Assembly: GCA_037176905.1 (NCBI GenBank)
Contig: JBBBWG010019112.1
Location: 1-64,000, forward strand
Origin: Azolla pinnata
Lineage: Eukaryota; Streptophyta; Polypodiopsida; Salviniales; Salviniaceae
Length of the DNA stretch: 64,000 nucleotides
Direction of reading: 5' to 3'
Shown: positions 34,344 through 47,215 of the stretch, piece by piece
Layout of the letters: every line of letters starts with the position of its first letter
Position numbering within the stretch: the stretch's first letter is position 1
The notes under the pieces: generated by a model
What the model was told of the DNA's origin: nothing
Databases searched by the model: none
What the model saw: the letters and a program-made list of their open reading frames with translations, nothing else
Translations under genes and position numbers: made by a program

Positions 34344-37300
34344 TCAAGAATCAAGCCGAAGGAGCGTATTCATGTAAGTGTAACAAGAAAAGATCACAAA
34401 AAGACGCCGATACCTACAAAACAGAAGCATCCAAAAGCTCGTTCAGCACATGGTCAGAAATTTTTGCGAAAAAAACCACCAACCTATGTAAGATATGCCA
34501 AAACAGCACCTACCATATCCATTGTGATGCATGCCGGCTCATAGCTTTTATACCTTGTCTTGGTTTTCTGTTAGCAAAGCAATGAATATTTCTGCTGTTT
34601 CTATATCTCCACATTGCATACAGAGCAGATATGGGTCCAAAATATTTGCACTTGATGCTCATGCTTTCCTGAAAATAACTGCAACACATGAGATATTGGA
34701 AGATATATGACTATGACAGTCTTATGAATATCTAGAAGATCATGTGAATTATGTGCGGGCATGCGTGCACGCGTATGTGTGGGGTAAATTTGCTAAAGAA
34801 TCACCCTTACTAATATGTATACAGATATTTAGCTAAACATTAATGTGTGATTTATCTTTACTAGATTGTATGCAAAATATTGCAACTTGATGTGAACATA
34901 TTGTACATATTCGCATTGTGAAAGTTTTCACAAAAATATAGCAACTAGAACGGATGTAACCCAAAGCCATACCAGACACCATGCTTCAACTCGGTTTTCA
35001 GTCTCCTGGCCCTTAACACAGCTCAATAGATACGAACTGTAAATTCCAGATCATTTCATTTTGCTTCAAAATAGGACATAATTGGTATTTTAAGATAATA
35101 ATTATTACGAAAAATTCTTTCTTCTGAAATTGATCACACTTGTATTTATAATCGTGGAACGATTGAGTATATACCAGACGCCACGATGAACAGCGATATG
35201 ATTTGGATGTCCCGAAATTCCATAGCTATCGAAAGTTACCAGCTTACAACAAAAACAATCTCACAATTGGCAAGAATCTCGAGCAAGTTAATGATAAAAA
35301 GACATCGAGTAGCATTGCATGTGTAGGTATTGCAGCAATACATGAAGATTTCTTTGTTACTACATGGTTGCAAGTAACAAACTCTCTGCAAAACCACGAA
35401 TTTGTTGACAAAATGAAGTTTATATGCAGTTTGATTAGAGAACACAGTGATCTATCGTGATAAAAGATAATACAGAGAATAAAAAGACTTTACCATCTCT
35501 ATCTTATGCAATGAGATCAACCTCTTCAATTCTTCTGAAATCAGATCCAGGTTCCATACCACCTTGTGACCATCCTGTAGAAATCCAACCAGCAACTAAG
35601 GAATAAGAGAATTTGATGCAGATACAGTCAAAGAAACATAAAAAACGGGAAAACGCCATTCTGTTACTCTTGAAAATATACAGTGACCTAATTTAAGGAA
35701 AAGAAAAGCTAAAGGGGAAACTTTTTGTAGAGATATTTCAGCACTTACTGTCTAAAATCCTCCCAGAACTCTACAAAGGCTCTCATACAAGTTCTGATGT
35801 CTATAGTCTTGGCAATCACCAATATTGTGTGATTCAAAAACTAGCATTACTGATTAAGATACCTCTGATATATATTTTTTTCTCATTTCCTTCCTTTTGT
35901 TAGTGCCTACTGCCTATACACCCTCCTGCATCAGTTAGTATAAGAACCGCAGGCCCAAAATTGCGTCTACTTCCTGACATATCAAAGGCGAAAAAAATCA
36001 AGGCCTGATACAGGCTCTCTATGAGCGTGATAATTTCCATGGTAGTCACCTTAAGCAAAACATAGGACAAATTATTGATCATTAGTTAGAGCAAGTAATG
36101 ACTAACTGGTAGAATGTGTGAGTTATCACCGCTCACAATAAGAATATCAATTACCTAGGGAGTTGTAACTGAGTGTCTATGCTTAAGAATGCAGGTAATG
36201 AGTCTTCAAGGGATGAGGTTGACAATAACTATGTCTGAAGTGATGCTGAGAAACGGATTTAACATTGTTGTTTAGTTTTGCAAGCTGGTATCAGGTTCTT
36301 CAACCCACCTTACCTTTACATGTAAGGTAAAGTCCAGTATCAAGGGTCCTTTTGTGGAAGCTAGCTCAGCAATTACTCTCTAAACTCCTGCATTTCTCTC
36401 ATACTCCAAGTTACGATGCCTATGGTATCACCACTATTGTGTGATTCAACAGGATTGATAGTAGACTGCAGCGGGTAATCATGAGTGATTCAACAGCTCA
36501 CAGTATTTAAGATGCTACCTCTCACCTTTCATTCTCATTTCCTTATTTCTGCTATTATGCCTACATGCCCTGTTGCATCAGAATGATTTATTATTAGTAT
36601 TTATGCTGGCTGCATAAGTATTCTACAGCTAGCCGTACAAACCTTAGGAGCATACACATAAACGTCACATGAGGATAATCCATGTACCTCACCTGAAGAT
36701 CTGGATGATCTAATATCTCAATGTTCTCTTTTGGCACCTGAAGATTCACATGCATCAAAATGATGATAATCATAAACTGGAGATTGGAGCAGGAATTCCT
36801 AAAAACTATACCTGAAAGATGGTACATGCAGACACCAGTTCTTGCATCCTGACCTTGCCTAAACCTTCAGCATTCCCTGCACAAATAGCATAATTCACAA
36901 TCAAGTTCAATTTTTACTTTGTTCTACTGCTTCAAGTGTGTTTGTATTGTTCTATAGTTTTGATAACAATTAGCCCATTAAATTACTACACGATAAAATG
37001 AAATTGGCCAGTAAAAATTAATGATAGCTTTTGGACGTAGATGTTAGTTTTTTTATCACTTTGCAGGATTCTTTTCAATATTTTTTATCTGACGTTCAAA
37101 GAAGAACTGCATCCTTAAATTTTGAACATTCAACCTTTGAAACAAATGAAGTTGCTCCATGATAAATTAAAACAAGGGAAAGAAAGAAACAAAGACGAAT
37201 AGCATTACCTAGGAAGCAAGAACATAGGATTTTTCTGCCATGTCCATAAAAGTTTTACATGGTCAGCTTGGAATGTAAGTTTGAAAAAGAAATGTACACA

Positions 37301-38341
37301 CTGCCTCGGGTGTATGGATATCTATCATGGGATGGAAGTAGCAGTGTATGGGGAGCCTATATCTAATGTTGAGCCTCAATAAACTTGGTGATTGATCAAG
37401 GTGCTCTCTCTGTCTATCTCTTCATAAATGTTGTGTGTACTAGAGGAGCCAGAAAGCTCTTCCATCACCACAGGTTACGGAAAGTGATTCCTAAAAGAAG
37501 AGATTCCTATGTAATTAGACGCTAGACACTTTTCAAAAACAATGGATGAGTGCCAAGTTAATAATCAGTTCCTTGAGTTGTTCACACTAAGGTAAGTGAG
37601 ATCTAATATGGCCTTATGATTTATAATTACGTAAATATAGCCAACCTTTGATAATGAAGTATAGTAAGTTACAATAATGTCCACATCAGGAACTATCTTC
37701 AATGTGCAAAACAATGCAGAGGATCAGGGAAAAATGATGAGATAAATACCAAAATGGATGACGTTGATGGCTAAATATCAAGAAAACTTAAAACAAAAAA
37801 GCGCTAGGGTGCTGATTTATATAAATTTCCAAAAACATGCACCAGATTGTCAGAAATAGCTGACACTGGAGCCTAAGTGCAATAAACGGTTACTTATTTC
37901 AACATATTAAACAAGAGGATCAAGTGTAGAATCACTTCTTGGGAGTCAACAAAATATCTAGGTTATACCCATTTTTGCAATCATGAACAGAAACTAGAAA
38001 AAGAGGTTTACCATTGGAGAAACAAAGGATCCGGACATTGTAACAACCAATATGGGCCAAAGCAAGAAGTGTTGGAGCAAAGAACCTAGCCGACAAAAAC
38101 GAAGATAAAGGTTTGCCAACAGACACAGGACAATCATGAGGATAGATTAAGTATATACTTACATTGACTCGTCATCTGGATGGGCAATGACCAGGAGAAG
38201 GTTTTTCTTCACTCTGGAATCTAGTTTAGGAAGACCATCAGATGAAGGGAGTGGTTGTGGAAATTGTGAGCATAAAAGCAATATAAGCAAACAGAGGAAC
38301 CACACCAAAAAAATAACTCCCAAGACTGCCAGCAGGATCAT
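34344..38341 (-). CDS. PIG-L: N-acetylglucosaminyl-phosphatidylinositol de-N-acetylase (PIG-L)
   Basis: Nine exons (minus strand): 38163-38341, 38012-38085, 36812-36876, 36693-36737, 35494-35574, 35175-35242, 34973-35036, 34514-34668 and 34344-34413. Every phase fits, giving 266 residues. An N-terminal transmembrane segment (about 3-24) anchors it in the ER. The metal-binding/catalytic HPDDE motif is at 54-58, and HPNH is at 160-163. Other family landmarks are EGLGKVRMQELV, WNLDLISEEL, FDSYGISGH, AMSRHASQWIWYRRLF and the Tyr-rich tail YTYMNTL. The enzyme removes the acetyl group from GlcNAc-PI, the second step of GPI-anchor synthesis. It looks intact. The exon 6 acceptor (GTAAG|CTGG) is slightly unusual but gives the expected MLVTFD junction. 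Confidence 0.95.
35740..36600. repeat. Diverged duplication inside PIG-L intron 4
   Basis: The segments around 35750-35940 and 36370-36590 share an ordered set of phrases: CTCATAC...AAGTT, ATTGTGTGATTCAA, TCTCATTTCCTT and GCATCAG. Spacing is similar and divergence substantial, so an old duplication of about 200 bp is likely. Confidence 0.6.
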
Positions 38342-38999
38342 TTGATACCCCTAAGGTTTAGCAAAACAACAAAATCTTACATATGACAATGTTTAGGTGA
38401 ACTCAGTTTGTATATTAAGCTTTTAAACTAAGAAAAAAAGTTAGTATGAAGATCTTTACAGAAACTCATCCTTCGTATTTCTATCTTGTTGGAGGGTGTT
38501 ACGTAAATTGGTTTTAAGTGCTTTGACATGATTGATTAAAGCTGAAGGATATTAATGCCTCTTTTAATTAGAAGTCCTAGTCTGGAAAAGGCCATTTAAT
38601 TGAGATAAGAGTAGAAAATCTTCTATGAACTTTACAAGTGATCTAAAAACCAACAGGAAAATTTAAGACTTGTGCTGCATAATGATTATCCTGCAGTGAA
38701 TAAAATTCTACTCTATGAGAAACACTGTACACTTTAGTGTGTAAATAACCAAGATTGAATAGGAATCTCATCAGATTTAAGATATGAACGGATGCATATA
38801 CGTTCATGTGAGTAACCCATCAACACCATGTAGCATGGATAACCCGTCTTTTGTAACACCATGAAATATTTCTTGTTGAATTTTTGTAAAGCCCCTTTTA
38901 CTACTAGCTTTCTTAATGTGTAAAGACTTTTTAATCGAGATATAAGTAGACACCTTATATTTCATCAGATTTGAGATGTAAGAGAAGGTCCTGATAAAG

Positions 39000-39113
39000 C
39001 CTATGTAATATGCAGTAGGCAGTTGGTTGAGACAGATATAGGCAGTTGGTCTAATAAAGCTTATGAAACAGATATCAATCCATATCTATTTCAACCAACT
39101 GCCTACAGCATAG
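39000..39113. repeat. Small fold-back (inverted repeat) element
   Basis: The left arm, with GTAGGCAGTTGGTTGA near 39016-39031, is complementary to TCAACCAACTGCCTAC at 39091-39106. Flanking CTATG and CATAG extend the pairing with small bulges. A further GGCAGTTGGT lies in the loop. It resembles a short MITE-like fold-back, with no coding capacity. Confidence 0.7.
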
Positions 39114-40379
39114 AATTACTTCCTTGAATTCTTTCAAAAATATATGATGGATAGACCCAATTAAAATATTTATGTTAACATTTTCAAACTCTCTAAGTTT
39201 CTCCTTCACAGCCTCGTTTGGCTCAACCCAACACAGATCAGGTATATTTTCCCTCTGTTTATTTCCCTTTTTGGTGATTTTACAATTGAAGAAAAAGCAT
39301 TAATCAAATGGCTACTAGACAAGAACATTCAGTTGAAGAAAATTCCTCAATATAAGAAAGACTTAACAGTGCATTGATTTTATTTTATCTTGTACATGAA
39401 GGAATTAATCGGAGAAGTAAAAAACTAATTTTTGACAGTGTCCGCAACATTACTTATTCTCGTAATTATTTCTAAACATCCAAACTCCACCACAATGAGG
39501 GCAAAAGACTAAAATCTGATGAACTTGTGTCTATGTTCATACCAGTTATTTTCTAGAAAGATATCATCAATGTTACGCTCAATTTATTCACATATACTAT
39601 CAGATGTTCCATTTCTCATTCTACATAAATGTACATCCACCAACTCATTAGGGAAATCCAACCAAAGAATAACTCCATAGTTTGTTTTCCAGATTCAAAG
39701 TTAGCACTGCCCAAATTCATGGATCAGTGCTCTTCTTCAAAACAAATCGGGTACATGACAAAGGCTCAATTTTCTTCCTAAGTCGTCCAGAGAGAAGAGA
39801 GAATTTCCAATGTGCATGTTCCACTAAGCTATATGCACTTACTTCTATGTATACACAAACAAGTAATGTGATTTGATCTTTATTGAATGATAAAATGGAC
39901 ACCTGTTTTGAGACCTCCGCCTAAGCCTTTTGATGTGCGGCGGTGGAGCAGAGAAACTCGGTTCTGCTCCGGATTCGAAGACTAGGACAGCAAAGGAAGA
40001 AGAAAGGAGCGCTGCTCCTCGTGCAATTTGGAGGGTGCACTGCAGAAACAGGGGCGAGCAGCAGGATACAACGGAGTACTCAGTATTCGGCAGGAGGTTA
40101 CAGCAGAGAGGAAGCGGGCAGCGTATCGCTGCAGCAGAGAGGGAGAACGGCGGTTCTTCCTCACTCTCGGGAAAGGGAACTTTCAAGAATGGAGAAGAAG
40201 AACCGGAAAAAGATTCCAAGATTCCAAGATTCCAGGATTCCAGAACGCCCACAAGGTTGGGAGTGGATTGGATCCCTCAAGCGAGGATTTCTTGGCCATC
40301 AAAACTAAAGCGAAGATCGATTCTGTTGTTCGTTCCTCTGGCCATCGAAACTAAACCGCATCAACCTGCGAAGATCGAA

Positions 40380-40810
40380 TGGTGAGCTTGTTGATAGATT
40401 TGGAGAAAGCATCATTGACAGATTTGCGGCGAAGAAGAAGAAGAAGAAGAAGAAGAAGGAAGAAATCTAGTTGAGGCCAGACCAATCGAATGATGAGCTC
40501 GTTGCTAGATTTGATATGGTTGAGGCCAGACCAATCGAATGATGAGCTTGTTGATAGATTTGGACAAAGCGTCATTGACAGATTTGCGAAGAAGAAGAAG
40601 AAGGAGGAGGAGGAGGAGGAAGAAATCTAGTTGAGGCCAAACTAATCGAATGATGAGCTCGTTAATAGATTTGATCTAGTTGAGGCCAGACTAATCGAAT
40701 GATGAGCTTGTTGATAGATTTGGACAAAGCTTTGTCGACAAATCTGCGAAGAAGAAGAAGAAGAAGAAGATGCAAAAGAAGATGCAAAAGAAGAAGAAGA
40801 AGAAGAATGG
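40380..40810. repeat. Tandem repeat: GATGAGCTTGTTGATAGATT unit with GAA tracts
   Basis: A compound unit of about 130-170 bp (GATGAGCTNGTTGATAGATTTGG, AAAGC, TTGACAGATTTGCG, a GAAGAA tract, then TTGAGGCCAGACCAATCGAAT) is repeated about three times with sub-repeats. The GAA tract length differs in each copy. Confidence 0.88.
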
Positions 40811-41595
40811 ATGTGCACAATATAGTTTTTTTTTTCCCTTAGTATTTTCTAAGATTGAAATTGTGAGGAAATTTTTGGATTGTTAAATTTGGGACCAAAT
40901 GTAAAAAAGCAAATGTTATACATTGCTATCTACAATCTTCCAAGGTCTTCTAGAATGTTTTGTTTACCTGTAAGTTGTAACGAGACAATCGCGACGAACT
41001 GCCAACATGGAGCAACAACATGATTTGATGACACTAGCTATGTTCAAACCTTGGATGTTCGCCTCAGTAGTGTAATGGTAGTTGCTAGTTGGTGCTCATG
41101 TATGTCCATTGAGTCTTTCTAACTCTTAAACTGAGCACAGTTGTGTTGCACAAAGCCATTGAATGGGCCAATGTTTTCTTGACGAAATTATTTGGCAAAT
41201 TTTAAAGCACCCTTGACAATTTCGCCTGTGTATGCAACCAATTTGCAGCACATTAGAGAGTTCTTTTTCCTCTTATCATTTCATTATACAAATAATCCGA
41301 TAAGATTTTCACAAGTTGGAACCCTTCAGATGTCATATACAAGGAGAATTTGGATATCGAAAATACCATTTCGATTTTGATCTTCTGCCCTTCTCACATT
41401 TGCATCAGAATATTGAAGAAGAAGAAGAAGAAGAAGAAACCTGGTTGATGCCAGACCAATTTATTCAAGTTTTTCTTCTTTGATTCATGCTCCAGTACAA
41501 ACACACTCCTTAATTTAGCATGCAATTCGCCCTAGCTACTAGCATTAAATGCTATTCAAGCTCAAGGAATCCAATCGTCTGCTGTGGTAGCTCGA

Positions 41596-44500
41596 TTATA
41601 CGATGCTGAGGTTTTGGTGGCCTTTCCACTCCTCACCTGGCTTGAGCATAATAGGTCTATCAACAGCTGCAGATTCAATGCACAGCATATGCTTGTATTC
41701 ATCATCTCCAAAATCAGCCATAGATCGAGCCTTCTTCTCCCAAGGATTCCAAACAACTGTTTCACATGGCATTGTTCAACGGTTCACAATCAACAATCAA
41801 TCATCAGACATACATAAATCTATCTTTCCAGAATTATATGTGTGCATATAAGTAAATACATACACACACATATATCATCGATTAACATATTATATACATG
41901 TCTATAAGTATGTATGTGTATCAGGAAAATTTACTAACTGAATTTCCAAACCAGCCTTAGGAGTAGTAAGATCGAAATTGCTATAGACACATACATGTAT
42001 AGGGTTTAGATATATATTATATGGACAGAATGATTTAACTAAACAGAACTTACTTGCATCTGGTAAACCATCTTTTTTCAACACAAATGTCCGCTTCTTG
42101 CCATGATCAACAAGTGCTATCTTTGTTGGTGTGTTCAGATATACTCTGTCAAACTAAAATATCAGAGTCATAAATATGAGCACATTGAGGTTATATCTTC
42201 CAGAAAATTAGCAGAGATCCATGCTTACACTCACCTCACTATCAAATGTTAAAGCATCTCCTTGTTCGATACAAGGTTTTGAATCTTGTAGATTATCGAG
42301 ATAATTCAATGTTTCCAGGCCTTCTACTCGCACCTCACTGACAATTTCCATGTGATTAAGCACTCACTATACAAAGCAGATATAGCATCAACATAGCTAG
42401 TGACAAATATAGAAATGGCAATGTTTTCACCTGATATCAGAAACTTTAAAATATGTGTGAAGTGCAACTGTGAATGAGAATGGCTTTGTATCAGTATTCC
42501 GAACTCGGGCAATAATGTCCAACTCCCCTTCAGATCCTACTGCAACCCGAAGCCGAAATTCAAAACTACAAATCACAGAATAAATATGTTTATACCCACA
42601 CACAATCCTTATAAGATTTGAACCAGATCGTTAAGTTGCTAATCAATCAAGCCCTATGTAGTTTTGGTCTGCTTTAAGAAAAGAAATAGTAATACAATCT
42701 TTGTCCATGCCTATAAGGCAAAATAGAGTATGACTCATTCCTATCCTCAACAATTCTGTACAAATACCTATGCATAGTCTTAGATATAGATGGGGTTCCA
42801 TATCAGAAAGCGAGAGCACGCCTGTGTATACAATGTTGAAGCACAATTATGAATAAGAACGGGTTAAATCCACTCTTAACGATCTGTTTTGTTTCTCTTA
42901 GGATTACAGCAATACAACTGGGTCGGTGGGTTGTTATATTAATCCAGAAAGTGAGTATTACTGAAAGAGCACTCACCACCATTCCATAGAAATAGATTCA
43001 TGTTGATTGCAATTGAACCATACCTATGATTCCAGATCTTTAGGTCATCCTCAGTAGGTTTGAGAATAAGGTCAACTGTTGATTCATCATTACTACTCGT
43101 AGGTAGCAGCAAGGAGTTTTCATCGATGATCCAGTATCTATTCCGAGCAAACCCATGTTGCTCTAGTGACCCATAATTGCCAAACTACAAAAACCCCAGT
43201 ACAATGCAATGTGAGATCAAGGGTTCTATATATCAACATAATCTGAGTTTGTCTATGGTAATGCCAACCTGTGGAAAACAAATCGGAATGCCTCCACGGA
43301 TGGCCTTTGGAGGCTTGAAAACTGCCTACAAAACAATCAATTAAAATAGTCAGCATTGAGCGATCTAGAGAATTTTTCATTCTCATTTTCATGTCAACAG
43401 TATGATCAACAGATGTCAAATTCTCACAGTTAATGATGTGACATTTATGAAGAAATAAATGCTTGTACGGACAAGTGACAAGAAATATTGAACCTCCAGA
43501 GATGAGAGTGAACTCGGCATTCAAAAAATCCCAATGACAGTATAAAATCCTGAAAGATATTCAAACATGTCCCTCGCACCATAAGCTCCCCACAAATAAC
43601 AGATGTGTAATCCAGCAACTACTGCCATCACTAATTCTTGAAATCTGAAAAGCGATCCATGGAACTTTTCGGAATCTTGCATTGTGAATATGAGCATTAC
43701 TGATGCAATGAGACCTATGTACTACTGATAAGTCGCTATATGTGGGATGCACTACCTCACATTGAACATGAATCCAATGAGAGTCAAAATCGGCACTGCA
43801 CTACAATGATACTTTGAAATTGAACAAGAGTAGCAAGCCCACCACTCAGATGATTCATAAGTGATGGCAGCTCTAAAAGGGGTTCAATAAAATCACAACA
43901 TTACAAAACTCAGACAGGTTGAACAAGTAATACAAGCTGAAATACGAGTGCCTTTGCGGACATCTGCTGATTATCGCTTATTCTTCTCTCAAGACTTTCA
44001 GATCCAAGAGATATGTCTTAACCTTGCCTTTAGTAGATTATTTTCATTGAATTCAGCTATTAACCATATCCCAATCTACTTTCATTGCCTGATTGCGAGG
44101 GTAAACAGAACAGAACCTTGGAGCTCACGAATAGCAGGTCTTCTCCGTTGCCATCCTTCCATGCAGTAACATGACCACCATATAAGTGTACCTAAATCCG
44201 TCCAGATATCCCGGCATCAGCTTTAATTGTGTGTTAAACTTTTAAATTATTAACTTCAATATTTATTCAATATTTATTCCAAACAATTACCCTACAAGTG
44301 ATGAGAATACATGAGAGATATGGTGTATTTGTTAACAAGATTTTTAAGTAAGGTGAGCAGAAGTACATATTTAAGATGCGTATCATTATAATGCCATAAT
44401 CTTTATAAACATTCTAGGTCCATGTTAACATGAGAAACTAGATCATTGATGATGTTTTACAGATGGGTAGGCTTTCATGCCCATGAGACGCTCCATAGTT

Positions 44501-46137
44501 ATATGGGCCGTGTTTATCAGCACCAATGGCTTAATATGTGGAAATGACCTCAATAACTCTTAAGAACGCTTCCTGGGAGCATTCAAATCTATATTCTAAA
44601 ACTTGATCATGGAATTTCCTTCTCTCTTCAGCCCTTGAAAGCCTTGAGATTTTGTGATTATAAAGAGGATTCACTGTTATGCCAATCTTGTAGAGGATGA
44701 CCTCTATCTTAGAAACCTAGTTTGTGCGTAAGCTCAGTATGGTATGGACATGGCCAGTTATAAAAGGAAACTCAATATTCATTTGCGGCATGATGTCTAT
44801 CACTATCTAGAGACCATACAAGGCTAGTATGGTGCAACATCATCGTGTAATAGCTGCTACCGTTTAGATATTTGCCGAACATGTGGGATTTGGCATGCAA
44901 ATCCTCTATCAAACAAATGCATATCTCCAGCGTTGATCAAACATGATTATATGAAAAAAATGAAGTATCAAAACTCTGCAAATTTGTGGCAGTGCCTGGT
45001 AATCGAGAAATCTGTATAAATTATTCATTGTATTCAACCAGAACAAAATTCTAAAACTTGCACTAGTTTACTACATCATTTTTCTTTCCATGGGGTTCTA
45101 TTATTGCATGCATAAAATAGTAAATGGACCCCAATATACTGATTAAGGGGTCACCAAACACATGAGGACTTCCACGATGGTATTTCAAGACCAATTGATC
45201 GAATTCGTAAAAAGGGTTTGTGTGTCTATGTATATGCATAAAAAATCATAAGCACACCCAATTACTAGTAAAGACTTCACTGAATACATGGATCAGCTCC
45301 AGACATCGCAGTGGCATTTTACGACCGATCGAGTAAAGTGATTTTCCATTAGAGATCCTACATGCTTTGAGATCCGTAATGGAGAATTCGTAAAAAGGGT
45401 TTGTGTGTCTATGTATATGCATAAAAATCATAAGTATACCCAATTACTGGTTAAGACTTCACTGAATACATGGATCAGCTCCAGACATCGCAGTGGCATT
45501 TTACGACCAATCGAGTAAACTGATTCTCCATTAGAGATCCTACATGCTTTGAGATCCGTAATGGAGAATTCGTAAAAAGGGTTTGTGTGTCTATGCATAT
45601 GCATAAAAAATGATAAGTATACCCAATTACTAGTTAAGACTTCACTGAATGCATGGATCAACTCCAGACATCGCAGTGGCATTTACGACTGATCGAGTAA
45701 ACGGATTCTCCATTAGAGATCCTACATGCTTTGAGATCCGTAATTGAGAATCAATTTACTCCCGCACACACAAACACGCTTGATGATGCAAAAAAGAAAA
45801 AGAAAAGGAAAAAAAGAAAGAGGATTAAACAAGAGCTGAAATTAAATTATAAAATGGCCGGGTTAATATGAGATTGCAATGGGATATACAAGATCCTCCC
45901 AAATAAAACAAGGCAAATTGTTGAATCAATTTCCTAGCTTTTTCGTAAAAACTCCAATAAAATGAATTGGGGAGAAGGGGGGGGGGGGGGGATGGAGTGT
46001 ACCTGTGCAGTGAAACCGCGAGGATTCCTTAAGCGCGCCACCTGTAGGCCGTTGGGATCTGTGGTGATCTTGGCAGGGGTGGCATGCTCCGACCCGAGGA
46101 CGGGCGCAGTACTGGCAGCTGCTGCATCATCGCTCAT
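41596..46137 (-). CDS. Glucose-6-phosphate 1-epimerase (aldose-1-epimerase fold), with an apparent frameshift in the last exon
   Basis: Eight exons (minus strand): 46003-46137, 44117-44191, 43269-43325, 43024-43184, 42431-42565, 42235-42337, 42054-42153 and 41596-41757. The product would be about 308 residues. Family landmarks are LRNPRGFTAQ, YGGHVTAWK, FKPPKAIRGGIPICFPQFG, LEQHGFARNRYW, LHTYFKVSDI (with the catalytic His), VEGLETLNYLDNLQ, DRVYLNTPTKIAL and VWNPWEKKA. In the final exon GATGATGGAATAC stands where GATGATGAATAC would continue the conserved FGDDEYKHML-type sequence. Read literally, translation stops soon after. It then loses the segment with CIESAAV, which carries the catalytic Glu of this family. 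All other junctions are in frame. The family interconverts alpha- and beta-glucose 6-phosphate. The extra base may be an assembly error or a lesion. Confidence 0.9.
45201..45750. repeat. Three-copy tandem repeat (about 183 bp) in epimerase intron 1
   Basis: Copies begin at GAATTCGTAAAAAGGGTTTG near 45201, 45384 and 45566. Each ends with GAGATCCGTAAT. Identity is high. Intron 1 (44192-46002) is 1.8 kb, and the repeat makes up about a third of it. Confidence 0.93.
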
Positions 46138-46370
46138 GATCGGATGGACGAAGGGAGATGGGGTTGTGCAGGTGGGGAGGATTAGGGTTTCTGCGGAATC
46201 AGGGCGCTGGCTCGGTCAGTGTACTGCCAGTGGTGCTGCCATTCTCAGGGAAGCTGCAGATAGTACATATCCCTGCGCCTGCGTTGTGTGTGTTCCTATG
46301 GAAACAGGACAAGTGTGCGTATAACATGTCTGTGCTTGGGTTTCTACATAACATTAGGGTTTGTTTTTAG

Positions 46371-46870
46371 GGTTTGTTTTTAGGGTTCGTTTTTCCCAGA
46401 TTAATCAAGACTTGACCGATCGAGGGATCAGAGCAACCACCGCATTAGCATTAGGGTTTTGTTTACCCGATCAAGCAGGCTTGACCGATCAGGAGAGATC
46501 TGAGCAACGGTTGCATCCACATCAGGGTTTTGCTTTCCCCGATTAAGCAGCCTTGACCGATCAGGAGAGATCTGAGCAGCTGCTGCATCCACATTAAGGT
46601 TCTGTTTTACCCTGTTAAGCGGACTTGACCGATCAAGAGATTTGCGTGGTAGTTGCATCCACATCAGGGTTTTGTTTTCCCAGATTAAGCAGACTTGACC
46701 GATCACGAGATAAGCGCAACAACTACATTAACATCAGGGTTTGTTTACCCGATTAAGCAGACTTGACCGATGAAGAGAGATCAGAGCAACTACTGCATTA
46801 GCATTAGGGTTTTTTTTACCCGATTAAGCAGACTTGACCAGTCAAGAGAGACCTGATCAACAGCTGCATA
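46371..46870. repeat. Seven-copy, about 70-bp tandem repeat with a W-box in each copy
   Basis: Each unit reads AGGGTTTTGTTT, ACCCGATTAAGCAG, CTTGACCGATCA, GAGAGATC and then GCAACnnnTGCAT, with substitutions. TTGACC occurs in seven copies near 46409, 46480, 46551, 46624, 46693, 46764 and 46835. The array lies about 230-730 bp upstream of the epimerase start codon. Confidence 0.9.
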
Positions 46871-47071
46871 TTAAAGCTTTGCTTGCCTTGTTTTTTTTTT
46901 TTTGGGAAAGAAAATTGTATGCATACTGTGTTGGAGCAATAGTTGTTCGATATCTGGCCTTTTTCGCCAATGATGAAATGAATCGACCTTGGCTCAAGTG
47001 GGAATGTGGCTGGAAAAATGGATCTTGCCGGATGGATAGCTGCCCGAGACGATGAGCAAGCTAAATCGTTG

Positions 47072-47215
47072 ATCTACTCGAATCGCCTGTGGGTGATCTC
47101 GAGTTGATGTAAAAACCAAGCCGGCTCTATGCAAGCTGATCTGCTCGAATCGCTTGCGGGTGATCTCGAGTTGATGTAAAAACCAAGCCGGCTCTATGCA
47201 AGCTGATTTGCTCGG
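47072..47215. repeat. 67-bp tandem duplication
   Basis: GATCTCGAGTTGATGTAAAA followed by CCAAGCCGGCTCTATGCAAG occurs twice at a 67-bp offset, with partial flanking copies containing CTGCTCGAATCGC. No coding meaning is seen. Confidence 0.88.

Larger units (their letters stand above)
38342..41595. other. Spacer between PIG-L and epimerase genes (both -)
   Basis: AT-rich sequence from 38342 to 39880 contains a fold-back repeat (39000-39113). At about 39920-40380 the GC content rises and several overlapping frames stay open on both strands. None resembles a known family. Because it lies upstream of PIG-L it may be its CpG-rich promoter or a non-coding first exon. From 40380 to 40810 there is a GAA-rich tandem repeat. 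The rest is AT-rich epimerase 3' flank with a further GAA tract near 41415. Confidence 0.55.

Noticed and set aside
39845-40385. Possible short gene with open frames on both strands
   Set aside because: Several frames are open at once in a GC-rich stretch and none resembles a known protein. More likely a promoter or leader.
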